Below are positions 1 through 12,100 of a stretch of 64,000 nt of DNA, piece after piece. Each line of letters opens with the position of its first letter. Position 1 is the stretch's first letter. Source of the DNA: Diplonema papillatum (taxonomy: Eukaryota > Euglenozoa > Diplonemea > Diplonemida > Diplonemidae); the NCBI GenBank assembly GCA_030068145.1, contig JAPJBO010000165.1, positions 186,001 through 250,000 of the forward strand, written 5' to 3'. A program made the position numbers and the translations under genes. The notes under the pieces are model-generated. The model was not told where the DNA came from and ran no database searches. It saw only the letters and a program-made list of their open reading frames with translations.

Positions 1-1504
1 GGTCTGGAACGCCACGTTTTCCCCCGTTCGTGGCGCGAAAGAAGGAAACTCTTCCGAGGGCCAGCAGAGGAGGAGTCACCTCATGCACTCCCACGCGTCT
101 GAGCTCGTCAGGCTTGGCATCGCGTCGCCTTCCGACACGCCGGGTACTTTCCGCAACGTGCCTTTTACGGTTGTGGAAGACAAGGCGGGCCGCCTGCGCC
201 AACGGTTCATTCTGTGGACGCAGGAGGCTAACGACTTGCTGAGCCGCCAAGGCTACGTGGCTCAGGTACCATTGGGCCACGTCTCCGGGTATCTCGACGT
301 AGTCGAGTCCGAGTGCGCCACAACGCGTGATTTGCGTTGTGGCTTTTATCAAGTCGAAGTCCCGGAGGAGGCTCGAAAGAACTTCGGTTTCCTCGATGAA
401 CAAGGCAATGCCTACGTCCTAAATAGGCTGCCGATGGGACACTCGTGTGCACCAGAGCTGATGCACACGCTAACAGCAACGTTAGCAAGTCACCCAGACT
501 TCGTTGGGCCTGAATTCACGGCCGACGGGGTAACAGTCCATGCCTGGGTGGACAACATTCGTATAAGTGGGTCCCGTGCCGCAGTGCTCTGCCAGACCGA
601 GGAACTTGATCGGCTGGCCGCACGGGTCCATGCTTCTTGGAAGCCCGAGGATAGCAACGACGCTTCCTCGGGCTACGATTTTATAGGGGTCACTTTTGAC
701 CACGGTCGGAAGACCGTCTCTCCTGCGGCTCGTCTGATCGAAAAGATCCGGGCCGTGGATTTGTCTAGCCCCACCGCCGGCGATTTAGAATCGCTCGGCG
801 GTCGCCTGCTCCATGCGAGCGCAGTCGTGAACGCGTTCCCCGGCTCGTTCTGGTTCGCCGTCAAGTTCTTGCGACGGATAACGAACGGCCTCAACAAGGG
901 GACCCGCACCCAATCAGAGACTGTGCTTGTGCCGGCCTCCGTACGGAGAGATTTGCGATCGTGGGTTGATTCTGTCGATGTGAACAGAAGGTTCACGCGT
1001 CCGTCCACGAACCGTCCGTACGCGGTCTACGTGGACGCTTCCTTGCTGGGGTGGGGCGCTGTCCTGGTTGACCGGCAGACAGCAGAGCTGACCGTGTTGG
1101 GTGGCACATGGACCGAGCAGGAAGCTCGGCACCACATCAACACGCTAGAAGCACTGGCTCTGAAGAGAGCCGTGGATGCGCTACCCCCGTCAGTATTAGG
1201 TAGCGCAGTCGACGTTCATGTCGACAACACTACCGTAGTCGGGGTGGCACGAAAGAAGAACTGCATGCTGAACAAATCATTGAATGACGCAGTTGTGCAC
1301 GCGTTGACTCGACTACGGGATTTGAAATGTTCCTGGTCCATCTCGTGGATCAGCACGAAGGAGAACCCGGCCGATGTCCCTTCAAGAGTCGCCCTTGCTG
1401 CTGACGCCTCGGAAGAGGATCGACAGCGACTTTTACTTGCGGTGAGGGCATTCTTTACTCGCGGGGGGGCAGGTGGCGTGACGTCGTCCCAGCGGCGATC
1501 ATAG
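1..1504 (+). mobile_element. DIRS/VIPER-like retroelement fossil, copy 1 (RT-RNase H)
   Basis: The open frame from about 83 to 1504 carries the C-terminal two thirds of a reverse transcriptase followed by RNase H. RT palm boxes are visible (DLRCGFYQV and LPMGHSCAPEL near the middle). RNase H shows VDASLLGWG, HINTLEAL and VDNTTV, then NPADVPSR near the end. The HIN-LE, DNTT and NPAD-SR pattern is typical of DIRS-order elements, including trypanosomatid VIPER, rather than Gypsy or Copia; family placement is by eye. The element is cut by the window edge on the left. No recombinase or capsid-like gene is seen. It is a partial fossil, and a second copy lies in the opposite orientation at 3370-4388. 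Confidence 0.75.
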
Positions 1505-1783
1505 CTTGCCTCATGGTCGGTGTTCTTCCCCTTCGTTTGTTCTTTATGTGAGTTCCATCCTGACTGGTTTTTCACCGTTCTCTTTCGATTGGAGTGGCCA
1601 GGGCGAAACGGGACGATCCCGTCAAGTGGGAGAGACCCACTACGAAACAGATCCGAGCAAGCGGAAAAAAGAGCCCAGGCCGAGAGAGAGAGTGTGTGTG
1701 CGGCCAGAGAAACGCCAGACAACGACTGCAGATCCCGCCTCAGAACGAGTGCGATGATGCCAGAAGAAGCCAGCAACAATTCC
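1476..1783 (+). repeat. 308-bp direct repeat, copy 1
   Basis: This segment overlaps the 3' end of retroelement copy 1 and recurs almost unchanged at 1973-2280, an offset of 497 bp. It may be part of the terminal repeat structure of the element. In this copy the sequence runs on into unique DNA. Confidence 0.85.
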
Positions 1784-1972
1784 TGTGGTTTACCGTGGGA
1801 ATTGGAGCAAAGCGCATGGCAGGATGAGCACCCACCCAAACCAACACCAGAAGAGTTTTGGGAGGAGGCGGGGTTTCAAGTAGACAGTCACTCTGGCAAA
1901 ACTAAAAGACCCAGCAGGATCAAAGAATGTCAGTCACACCTTCCTCTTTCTTTTTCCCACCCTCCATCCCCC

Positions 1973-2280
1973 GCGTGACGTCGTCCCAGCGGCGATCATA
2001 GCTTGCCTCATGGTCGGTGTTCTTCCCCTTCGTTTGTTCTTTATGTGAGTTCCATCCTGACTGGTTTTTCACCGTTCTCTTTCGATTGGAGTGGCCAGGG
2101 CGAAACGGGACGATCCCGTCAAGTGGGAGAGACCCACTACGGAACAGATCCGAGCAAGCGGAAAAAAGAGCCCAGGCCGAGAGAGAGAGTGTGTGTGCGG
2201 CCAGAGAAACGCCAGACAACGACTGCAGATCCCGCCTCAGAACGAGTGCGATGATGCCAGAAGAAGCCAGCAACAATTCC
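1973..2280 (+). repeat. 308-bp direct repeat, copy 2
   Basis: Near-identical to 1476-1783; one visible difference is GAAACAG versus GGAACAG. It ends at CAACAATTCC, and the first 21-bp array starts on the next base. The array therefore begins exactly at a repeat boundary. Confidence 0.85.
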
Positions 2281-2886
2281 CTTTGATTGTTGTATAAGCA
2301 CCTTTGATTGTTGTATAAGCACCTTTGATTGTTGCATAAGCACCTTTGATTGTTGTATAAGCACCTTTGATTGTTGTATAAGCACCTTTGATTGTTGTAT
2401 AAGCACCTTTGATTGTTGTATAAGCACCTTTGATTGTTGTATAAGCACCTTTGATTGTTGTATAAGCACCTTTGATTGTTGTATAAGCACCTTTGATTGT
2501 TGTATAAGCACCTTTGATTGTTGTATAAGCACCTTTGATTGTTGTATAAGCACCTTTGATTGTTGTATAAGCACCTTTGATTGTTGTATAAGCACCTTTG
2601 ATTGTTGTATAAGCACCTTTGATTGTTGTATAAGCACCTTTGATTGTTGTATAAGCACCTTTGATTGTTGTATAAGCACCTTTGATTGTTGTATAAGCAC
2701 CTTTGATTGTTGTATAAGCACCTTTGATTGTTGTATAAGCACCTTTGATTGTTGTATAAGCACCTTTGATTGTTGTATAAGCACCTTTGATTGTTGTATA
2801 AGCACCTTTGATTGTTGTATAAGCACCTTTGATTGTTGTATAAGCACCTTTGATTGTTGTATAAGCACCTTTGATTGTTGTATAAG
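2281..2886. repeat. 21-bp minisatellite array 1 (about 29 units)
   Basis: Perfect tandem copies of a 21-bp unit containing TTGTATAAGCACCT. One unit near 2333 has TTGCATAAG instead of TTGTATAAG. Because 21 is a multiple of 3 and several frames lack stops, long artificial open frames run through it on the minus strand. They are not genes. Confidence 0.97.
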
Positions 2887-3037
2887 GAATGCTTTGTGCG
2901 CTTCACTCGGTGACAGTGATAAGTTCAATGATAATGAACGCGAAAGGAAGAAAATTAAACGAATTGCACTTACGATGGGGTAACCCCCCGAGATAGCCGC
3001 TGAATGGTGAGAGAAACAGGCTAGCCCAGGAGGTCAC
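2887..3037. repeat. 151-bp direct repeat, copy 1
   Basis: Identical by eye to 3223-3373 (offset 336 bp). The pair brackets 185 bp of unique sequence, and the second copy abuts the end of the minus-strand RT fossil. The two may be terminal or split repeats of the DIRS-like element, as known for that order, but this is inference. Confidence 0.85.
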
Positions 3038-3222
3038 GGGGGACGGAGGGCGGGAACCCAGGTCCCCTGGACCTCGCGCTGAACGCGGACACGAAAAACA
3101 AGACAAGCAAACCGGTGTGGGTGGGTGGGAACTTTTGTTGTCTGATTCCTTTGAATCCGGTGCCCAACACCTTCCTAGAGAGTGGTTCGTTACGCGCTTA
3201 GCATTCCCACGATGAATCGACA

Positions 3223-3373
3223 GAATGCTTTGTGCGCTTCACTCGGTGACAGTGATAAGTTCAATGATAATGAACGCGAAAGGAAGAAAATTAAACGAAT
3301 TGCACTTACGATGGGGTAACCCCCCGAGATAGCCGCTGAATGGTGAGAGAAACAGGCTAGCCCAGGAGGTCAC
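3223..3373. repeat. 151-bp direct repeat, copy 2
   Basis: Second copy of 2887-3037. Its inner end (AGGTCAC) overlaps the end of the reading frame of retroelement copy 2. Confidence 0.85.
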
Positions 3374-4388
3374 ACCACCAAACCCATATCGCCAGTCAGA
3401 AACTGCCTAACTGCAAGTGCCATGTCGGCCATATTCTTATCGGAAATTGCCGATAACGGAACCCGTGACGGAAGGTCAGCAGGATTCCCGGCGCTTTTTA
3501 CCCAGCGCACAGATAAGGAAATGTTCATGTGGCGCAGGCGTGTGAGCCCGTTCACCACGGCATCGTTCAAAGTCTGCGATCGCAGACATGCCCCTTTCCG
3601 AGCAACACCCTGCACCGTCGTGTTGTCGACCACGACGGTGACCGTGCCGCCCGCGTACTTGTCAGGCACTGCCGACACACAAAGTTCAAATGCAAGGGCC
3701 TCCAGCTCGTTGATGTGAAGGCCCTTTTCTTTCCTGGACCACCGCGAGCCCAGAACTTCGATCGCGTTGGTGGCGACGTCAACCAGCACGCCGCCCCATC
3801 CCTCGAGACTTGCGTCCACAAACACGGTGAGCGACGGCACCCGGGCCGTCACTGGCATTCTCCGCTTCTCCAACACCGCGCGAACCCAGCCGTCGAGTAG
3901 CCGCTGCACACTACCCGAGAGGCGAACCGTCTGGTCGACGGCCTTCTCGCCCCGGTTCAGCGCATTCGTCAACCGGCGAAGAAACTTCAAGGCGAAGTAG
4001 AACTCGCCGACGAAAACACCCACGATGGCCGACGCGTGCAGCAACCGACCACCCAGCGTCTCCAGACCGGACGCGGACATCGCACCCTTGCGCACCTCTA
4101 CCAGATCCCGTGCCAATTTCTTCGACAACCTTGCCGAAATGCCGACCTTCCCGCTCTGGTGGTCCCAGTCCACCCCGATAAACTCGTACCGGGTGCTGGC
4201 GGTTCTCGTGTCGGCGTCCTTCCACGTAACCTTCGAACGAGCTGCCAATTCGTCGACCTTGCGGGACGCCTCGAGCACGTCTTTCCGGGACCCCGCGTAA
4301 CGCACGTTGTCGACCCACGTGTGCACCGTCACAGCCGCTGGCACCGCATGCACCGTCTTAACGAAATCGGGGTGCCCGGCGATCGTCG
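3370..4388 (-). mobile_element. DIRS/VIPER-like retroelement fossil, copy 2 (RT-RNase H)
   Basis: On the minus strand this encodes the end of an RT palm domain and a complete-looking RNase H domain (VDASLEGWGG, HINELEALAF, VDNTTVQGVA, NPADLPSR). It is clearly related to copy 1 but diverged from it. The 5' side of the element is replaced by the 21-bp array, so the copy is a broken fossil with an array inserted in its RT domain. The two RT copies face each other across about 2 kb. The divergence between them suggests separate insertions rather than one recent duplication. Confidence 0.75.
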
Positions 4389-7300
4389 ACCTTTGATTGT
4401 TGTATAAGCACCTTTGATTGTTGTATAAGCACCTTTGATTGTTGTATAAGCACCTTTGATTGTTGTATAAGCACCTTTGATTGTTGCATAAGCACCTTTG
4501 ATTGTTGTATAAGCACCTTTGATTGTTGTATAAGCACCTTTGATTGTTGTATAAGCACCTTTGATTGTTGTATAAGCACCTTTGATTGTTGTATAAGCAC
4601 CTTTGATTGTTGTATAAGCACCTTTGATTGTTGTATAAGCACCTTTGATTGTTGTATAAGCACCTTTGATTGTTGTATAAGCACCTTTGATTGTTGTATA
4701 AGCACCTTTGATTGTTGTATAAGCACCTTTGATTGTTGTATAAGCACCTTTGATTGTTGTATAAGCACCTTTGATTGTTGTATAAGCACCTTTGATTGTT
4801 GTATAAGCACCTTTGATTGTTGTATAAGCACCTTTGATTGTTGTATAAGCACCTTTGATTGTTGTATAAGCACCTTTGATTGTTGTATAAGCACCTTTGA
4901 TTGTTGTATAAGCACCTTTGATTGTTGTATAAGCACCTTTGATTGTTGTATAAGCACCTTTGATTGTTGTATAAGCACCTTTGATTGTTGTATAAGCACC
5001 TTTGATTGTTGTATAAGCACCTTTGATTGTTGTATAAGCACCTTTGATTGTTGTATAAGCACCTTTGATTGTTGTATAAGCACCTTTGATTGTTGTATAA
5101 GCACCTTTGATTGTTGTATAAGCACCTTTGATTGTTGTATAAGCACCTTTGATTGTTGTATAAGCACCTTTGATTGTTGTATAAGCACCTTTGATTGTTG
5201 TATAAGCACCTTTGATTGTTGTATAAGCACCTTTGATTGTTGTATAAGCACCTTTGATTGTTGTATAAGCACCTTTGATTGTTGTATAAGCACCTTTGAT
5301 TGTTGTATAAGCACCTTTGATTGTTGTATAAGCACCTTTGATTGTTGTATAAGCACCTTTGATTGTTGTATAAGCACCTTTGATTGTTGTATAAGCACCT
5401 TTGATTGTTGTATAAGCACCTTTGATTGTTGTATAAGCACCTTTGATTGTTGTATAAGCACCTTTGATTGTTGTATAAGCACCTTTGATTGTTGTATAAG
5501 CACCTTTGATTGTTGTATAAGCACCTTTGATTGTTGTATAAGCACCTTTGATTGTTGTATAAGCACCTTTGATTGTTGTATAAGCACCTTTGATTGTTGT
5601 ATAAGCACCTTTGATTGTTGTATAAGCACCTTTGATTGTTGTATAAGCACCTTTGATTGTTGTATAAGCACCTTTGATTGTTGTATAAGCACCTTTGATT
5701 GTTGTATAAGCACCTTTGATTGTTGTATAAGCACCTTTGATTGTTGTATAAGCACCTTTGATTGTTGTATAAGCACCTTTGATTGTTGTATAAGCACCTT
5801 TGATTGTTGTATAAGCACCTTTGATTGTTGTATAAGCACCTTTGATTGTTGTATAAGCACCTTTGATTGTTGTATAAGCACCTTTGATTGTTGTATAAGC
5901 ACCTTTGATTGTTGTATAAGCACCTTTGATTGTTGTATAAGCACCTTTGATTGTTGTATAAGCACCTTTGATTGTTGTATAAGCACCTTTGATTGTTGTA
6001 TAAGCACCTTTGATTGTTGTATAAGCACCTTTGATTGTTGTATAAGCACCTTTGATTGTTGTATAAGCACCTTTGATTGTTGTATAAGCACCTTTGATTG
6101 TTGTATAAGCACCTTTGATTGTTGTATAAGCACCTTTGATTGTTGTATAAGCACCTTTGATTGTTGTATAAGCACCTTTGATTGTTGTATAAGCACCTTT
6201 GATTGTTGTATAAGCACCTTTGATTGTTGTATAAGCACCTTTGATTGTTGTATAAGCACCTTTGATTGTTGTATAAGCACCTTTGATTGTTGTATAAGCA
6301 CCTTTGATTGTTGTATAAGCACCTTTGATTGTTGTATAAGCACCTTTGATTGTTGTATAAGCACCTTTGATTGTTGTATAAGCACCTTTGATTGTTGTAT
6401 AAGCACCTTTGATTGTTGTATAAGCACCTTTGATTGTTGTATAAGCACCTTTGATTGTTGTATAAGCACCTTTGATTGTTGTATAAGCACCTTTGATTGT
6501 TGTATAAGCACCTTTGATTGTTGTATAAGCACCTTTGATTGTTGTATAAGCACCTTTGATTGTTGCATAAGCACCTTTGATTGTTGTATAAGCACCTTTG
6601 ATTGTTGTATAAGCACCTTTGATTGTTGTATAAGCACCTTTGATTGTTGTATAAGCACCTTTGATTGTTGTATAAGCACCTTTGATTGTTGTATAAGCAC
6701 CTTTGATTGTTGTATAAGCACCTTTGATTGTTGTATAAGCACCTTTGATTGTTGTATAAGCACCTTTGATTGTTGTATAAGCACCTTTGATTGTTGTATA
6801 AGCACCTTTGATTGTTGTATAAGCACCTTTGATTGTTGTATAAGCACCTTTGATTGTTGTATAAGCACCTTTGATTGTTGTATAAGCACCTTTGATTGTT
6901 GTATAAGCACCTTTGATTGTTGTATAAGCACCTTTGATTGTTGTATAAGCACCTTTGATTGTTGTATAAGCACCTTTGATTGTTGTATAAGCACCTTTGA
7001 TTGTTGTATAAGCACCTTTGATTGTTGTATAAGCACCTTTGATTGTTGTATAAGCACCTTTGATTGTTGTATAAGCACCTTTGATTGTTGTATAAGCACC
7101 TTTGATTGTTGTATAAGCACCTTTGATTGTTGTATAAGCACCTTTGATTGTTGTATAAGCACCTTTGATTGTTGTATAAGCACCTTTGATTGTTGTATAA
7201 GCACCTTTGATTGTTGTATAAGCACCTTTGATTGTTGTATAAGCACCTTTGATTGTTGTATAAGCACCTTTGATTGTTGTATAAGCACCTTTGATTGTTG

Positions 7301-8660
7301 TATAAGCACCTTTGATTGTTGTATAAGCACCTTTGATTGTTGTATAAGCACCTTTGATTGTTGTATAAGCACCTTTGATTGTTGTATAAGCACCTTTGAT
7401 TGTTGTATAAGCACCTTTGATTGTTGTATAAGCACCTTTGATTGTTGTATAAGCACCTTTGATTGTTGTATAAGCACCTTTGATTGTTGTATAAGCACCT
7501 TTGATTGTTGCATAAGCACCTTTGATTGTTGTATAAGCACCTTTGATTGTTGTATAAGCACCTTTGATTGTTGTATAAGCACCTTTGATTGTTGTATAAG
7601 CACCTTTGATTGTTGTATAAGCACCTTTGATTGTTGTATAAGCACCTTTGATTGTTGTATAAGCACCTTTGATTGTTGTATAAGCACCTTTGATTGTTGC
7701 ATAAGCACCTTTGATTGTTGTATAAGCACCTTTGATTGTTGTATAAGCACCTTTGATTGTTGTATAAGCACCTTTGATTGTTGTATAAGCACCTTTGATT
7801 GTTGTATAAGCACCTTTGATTGTTGCATAAGCACCTTTGATTGTTGTATAAGCACCTTTGATTGTTGTATAAGCACCTTTGATTGTTGTATAAGCACCTT
7901 TGATTGTTGTATAAGCACCTTTGATTGTTGTATAAGCACCTTTGATTGTTGTATAAGCACCTTTGATTGTTGCATAAGCACCTTTGATTGTTGTATAAGC
8001 ACCTTTGATTGTTGTATAAGCACCTTTGATTGTTGTATAAGCACCTTTGATTGTTGTATAAGCACCTTTGATTGTTGTATAAGCACCTTTGATTGTTGTA
8101 TAAGCACCTTTGATTGTTGTATAAGCACCTTTGATTGTTGTATAAGCACCTTTGATTGTTGTATAAGCACCTTTGATTGTTGTATAAGCACCTTTGATTG
8201 TTGCATAAGCACCTTTGATTGTTGTATAAGCACCTTTGATTGTTGTATAAGCACCTTTGATTGTTGTATAAGCACCTTTGATTGTTGTATAAGCACCTTT
8301 GATTATTGTTTATAATTTTCACTTGTTTGATTGATTGTATAAGCATTTGATTTGTTGTATAAGCACCTTTGATTGTTGTATAAGCACCTTTGATTGTTGT
8401 ATAAGCACCTTTGATTGTTGTATAAGCACCTTTGATTGTTGTATAAGCACCTTTGATTGTTGTATAAGCACCTTTGATTGTTGTATAAGCATTTGATTGT
8501 TATAAGCACCTTTGATTGTTGTATAAGCACCTTTGATTGTTGTATAAGCACCTTTGATTGTTGTATAAGCACCTTTGATTGTTGTATAAGCACCTTTGAT
8601 TGTTGTATAAGCACCTTTGATTGTTGTATAAGCACCTTTGATTTTGTATAAGCACCTTTG
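4389..8660. repeat. 21-bp minisatellite array 2 (about 200 units)
   Basis: A near-perfect 21-bp array runs from 4389 to about 8303. A degenerate stretch follows (8303-8352), then two further short blocks to about 8660 with one shortened unit near 8490. The only recurrent variant is TTGCATAAG, at about 4486, 6565, 7510, 7700, 7826, 7972 and 8204, so it is concentrated at the right end. The array runs directly into 8640-8700, which resembles the left end of dispersed repeat family R1. Minus-strand frames of 1,312 and 1,658 codons across it are artefacts of a 21-bp period. Confidence 0.97.
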
Positions 8661-8700
8661 ATTTGTAAAAAAACTTAAGAAGGCTGCCGGTAGCGAAACT
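8640..8700 (+). repeat. R1 element left-end remnant at the array border
   Basis: TTGTATAAGCACCT is followed by TTTGTA, then CTT-AG-AGG-CTGCC and GCGA spaced as in the full R1 copies at 16974, 28995 and 58341. This ties the 21-bp unit to the R1 terminus. Confidence 0.75.
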
Positions 8701-9140
8701 TACGGACGCGGATCATGCTACTAGTAGTCCAAGTCGGAAAGTCAGAACCCGAGCTAGAGTCCGAACACTGTGAGTGCAGACGTGTCAACAAAAGGATCAG
8801 CGTTGAGCACCTGAGTCAATCTTCACGCGTTTTTAGTACTAACAATCTTGCGGGTTGCCCTTCGATGTATTGTGCAGGCTCAAAAGACGTAGGCAGCGTG
8901 TTTTGGTGGTTGATCAGAATTCCTGACCTGAAAATGACACAGGGCAAATACAAGTGGGAAAACGATCAACCGGCACGCACAAACAACACGAAGCGCCTGT
9001 CTTTTTTTGGTTGTGGCACCCGCTCATCAAACTTTCCCCCTCCGTCCGTATGAGGGTAAACTAAGATTCACCAACCTGTTCGTAAGATACCGGCGTCGCA
9101 TCGCGAAAACACATCCGGCTCAACAATAAAAACTCCGCAG
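8701..9140. other. Intergenic or intronic stretch without a recognisable gene
   Basis: No convincing coding signal. A short stretch near 8870-8920 (GGCAGCGTGTTTTGGTGG) recurs at 35585, and CAACCGGCACGCAC near 8968 recurs at 14808, so it is made partly of dispersed repeats. It ends in the splice acceptor CTCCGCAG at 9140. Confidence 0.5.
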
Positions 9141-12100
9141 GACGCCCCTGTGGACTGGCGCGGCCTGTCCGAGACATCTTCCCTGTACCGCTTCCTCACG
9201 AACGCGGTGATCCACAACCGGATCAAGCTCTGGGAGCGGCACCCCTACGGGGCGTCCGTACTCTTCGGCACGAACCTGGACCGGAACCTGCAGAAAATCG
9301 CCGACGAGCTGGTGCCCGAGGAGGAGGAGAGGCGGCGCGAGCTGCTGGTGGAAGGCAGCGGCGAAAGCGGGAGGCGCCAGCCGCAGGCGTTGGGCGGAGC
9401 GGGGGCCGCCGCCGGGGGTTCATCCTCCGAGGGGGCTGAGGCTGCATCTGGGGCTTCATCATCCGACCCACAGGCGGGTGCCGGGGCTTCATCCCCCGAC
9501 CATCAGACGGGGGCTGAGGCTTCATCTGAGGCTTCATCTGAGGCTTCATCTGAGGCTTCATCTGAGGCTTCATCTGAGGCTTCATCTGAGGCTTCATCTG
9601 AGGCTTCATCTGAGGCTTCATCTGGGGCTTCATCTGAGGCTTCATCGTCTGACCCACAGGCGGGTGCCGGGGCTTCATCCCCCGACCATCAGACGGGGGC
9701 TGAGGCTTCATCTGAGGCTTCGTCTGAGGCTCCATCCGGGGCTTCATCTGAGGCTTCGTCTGATGCTCCTTCATCGTCTGACCCGCAGGCGGGTGCCGGC
9801 CGCCGCAGCCGGAGCCGGAACGCGCACGAGCTCTCCGAGTTCTCGCTGGAGCCGACGGGGTTCGCGCTCGCGTCGCTCGATGTGGCGCACGCGGACTGGA
9901 AGAAGGGGCTGGTGACGAAGCACCGGCCGCTGCTCGCGCTGACCAACGCGCAGATCCGCGCGACGGCCGAGTGGCTGGGCGCCGGACCCCTGGTCCCGCT
10001 GCTGGCGACCCCGCCGCCCGTCTCGGAGCGGCTCGACGCGGTGCAGACCGGCGAGCTGCTCAAGCTGGCGAAGCGGTGCCAGGTGCGGTCGCGGGGCCTC
10101 AAGAAGATCGCCCGCGAGTTCATCAAGACGCACGCGCGCCTCGACTACAAGCTCGGCTGGGCCACCCTCGATGCCACACAGGTAAGACACCTCTCGTCCT
10201 TATTTTGGTCGGGTTTGTCCTACAAAAAGCAGGTGCTTGTCAGGCACGAGAGTTGGGAATGGGCTAACTGTGTGGGTGACCAGTTTTCTTGAGCCTTCCA
10301 ATCGGACCAGCCAGGCGGCGGTCGAGTGGACCAAGTGGAGTACTCCTCGTTTATCGAAGGGAGGTTGCTTGCAGTGCAAGTTACACTTAGCTGCACGGGC
10401 TTCTCCTGTGTACTAACTCTGTTGTGCTGGCTCCGACAGTACGCGATACACACAGTGACCACCAACTCGGGTGCCCGCCGAAAGCATAGAACCATATGCC
10501 GGGCGCGTAATGAACCGAAAACTCTGTCTGTTGGTCTGATTCCCTGGCCACACCACGGGCCCAGCGGCCCAGCGAGCCTAATGTTTTGCACCTGCTTCGA
10601 CACCCGGCCAAGGCCCAGAGGGGGAGGCTGCCAGTTCCCAAAGGAGGAAACTGTGCTGTTACCCACACGAATCCACAGTAAATTCGCGGGCGAAAGCGTT
10701 CAACAAATTACCCACTTTAATAGTACTCTAGCGGGGGCGACCGGATACTCACCGGAGAGATGGTCCCTGCACTCTAACTCGTCTCTCTCTCCAGTACTTT
10801 GCACTCCGGCTGGCGCCCGTCCGAGTTTTTAAGGCCAAAGATCTTGCACCAAGCAAGCTTGCACCCTTGCGTCTGCTCCCGGTGGGCTTGCCTCAGAAAA
10901 CCTGCGCTTGAGATCGTCCTGGCCTAGCAAAATTCCCCGCGTTGAGTCAAATTAAGCCGCGGCTTCCACCAGTACAGTGGCCGAGCTCGTTAGCCTCCCG
11001 TCGCGAACCGCATCATCCGGGGCCTGTGGACATGGTAGTTCACCATCTTTCACATCCCAGGTGTACTTAACATCGACTCTCTTTCCAGCAAATCAGGATC
11101 GGGCTGTGCTGCGTCCTCAAGGATTGACACATCTCCCTTTCAGTGTTTGACAAGCCTCGCACCCATGTTAGACTCCTTGATCCGTGTTTCAAGACCGTGT
11201 TTCAAGATGGGTAGTAGAGGATTGCTGTGTCTGGCATAGAGCCTGCGAGCTTTTAACCACGCCAGGACAGGACTGCGTCCCTTTTAGTCTGCGAAAGCTT
11301 CGGTACCACCAGGTGCACACACCCGGCCGAAGCCCTCCTGCTGGTGGTCGCGTCGCTGGCCGCGTTCTGCAGCGCGCACGCCACGGACGACTGGCTCAAG
11401 CGGCCGCCGAGGGCGGTGCATAAAGCGGCGTACCTCGTCGCCACGTCGTTCACCCTCCCCGGGCACCCGCTGACGCCCATCTATGTAAGGGTCGACAAAT
11501 CACTCCGCCAACCAGGAGCCGCCGCGCACCACCACACAACTCAGCGAGAAAGAGCTTTCAATCTGCCAACCCTTGAGATTGTCCTGACCTAGCAAATTCC
11601 CCGTCTTGACTCAACTGAAGCCGAGGAGGCTTCCACCAGTACCGAGTTCGTTAGCGTTTGGGTCCTTTCGCGAACCCTCTCCATCCGAAAAAGCTTCGTA
11701 ACCACGCAGGTGCCCTCATGTCCGAAAAGGGTGAACACCAAAAAGCTTCGTTTCTACGCAGGGTGCTCTCACGTCCGAAAAGGTTTCACTCTAAAACTTG
11801 TCGGTCACAAATTGTTACGAACCAGGCTTGACAAAGCAAACAAGTCAAGTGTACACGAAAGAAGCCATGCATGCCCCCCCTAACCCACCCAGTACGAAGC
11901 AGCTTTGAAAGAACCCATTCGACGAAGGCCACCCGGAGACTCTAGAGTCCCGGATTCTGAAGCGAACTATAACTCTAAAAAGCTTCGTAACCAACCACGC
12001 AGGTGCACTCCATCCCGACCGAAGCCCTCCTGCTGGTGGTCGCGTCGCTGGCCGCGTTCTGCAGCGCGCACGCCACGGACGACTGGCTCAAGCGGCCGCC

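Noticed and set aside
3370-8346. A 1,658-codon minus-strand open frame of repeated RCLYNNQ joined to RT-RNase H
   Set aside because: It is a stop-free translation of the 21-bp satellite, also open in other frames (VLIQQSK); there is no sign of coding selection. The RT part is a retroelement fossil.
4389-8660. CRISPR array
   Set aside because: Units are contiguous with no spacers, and the DNA is eukaryotic.
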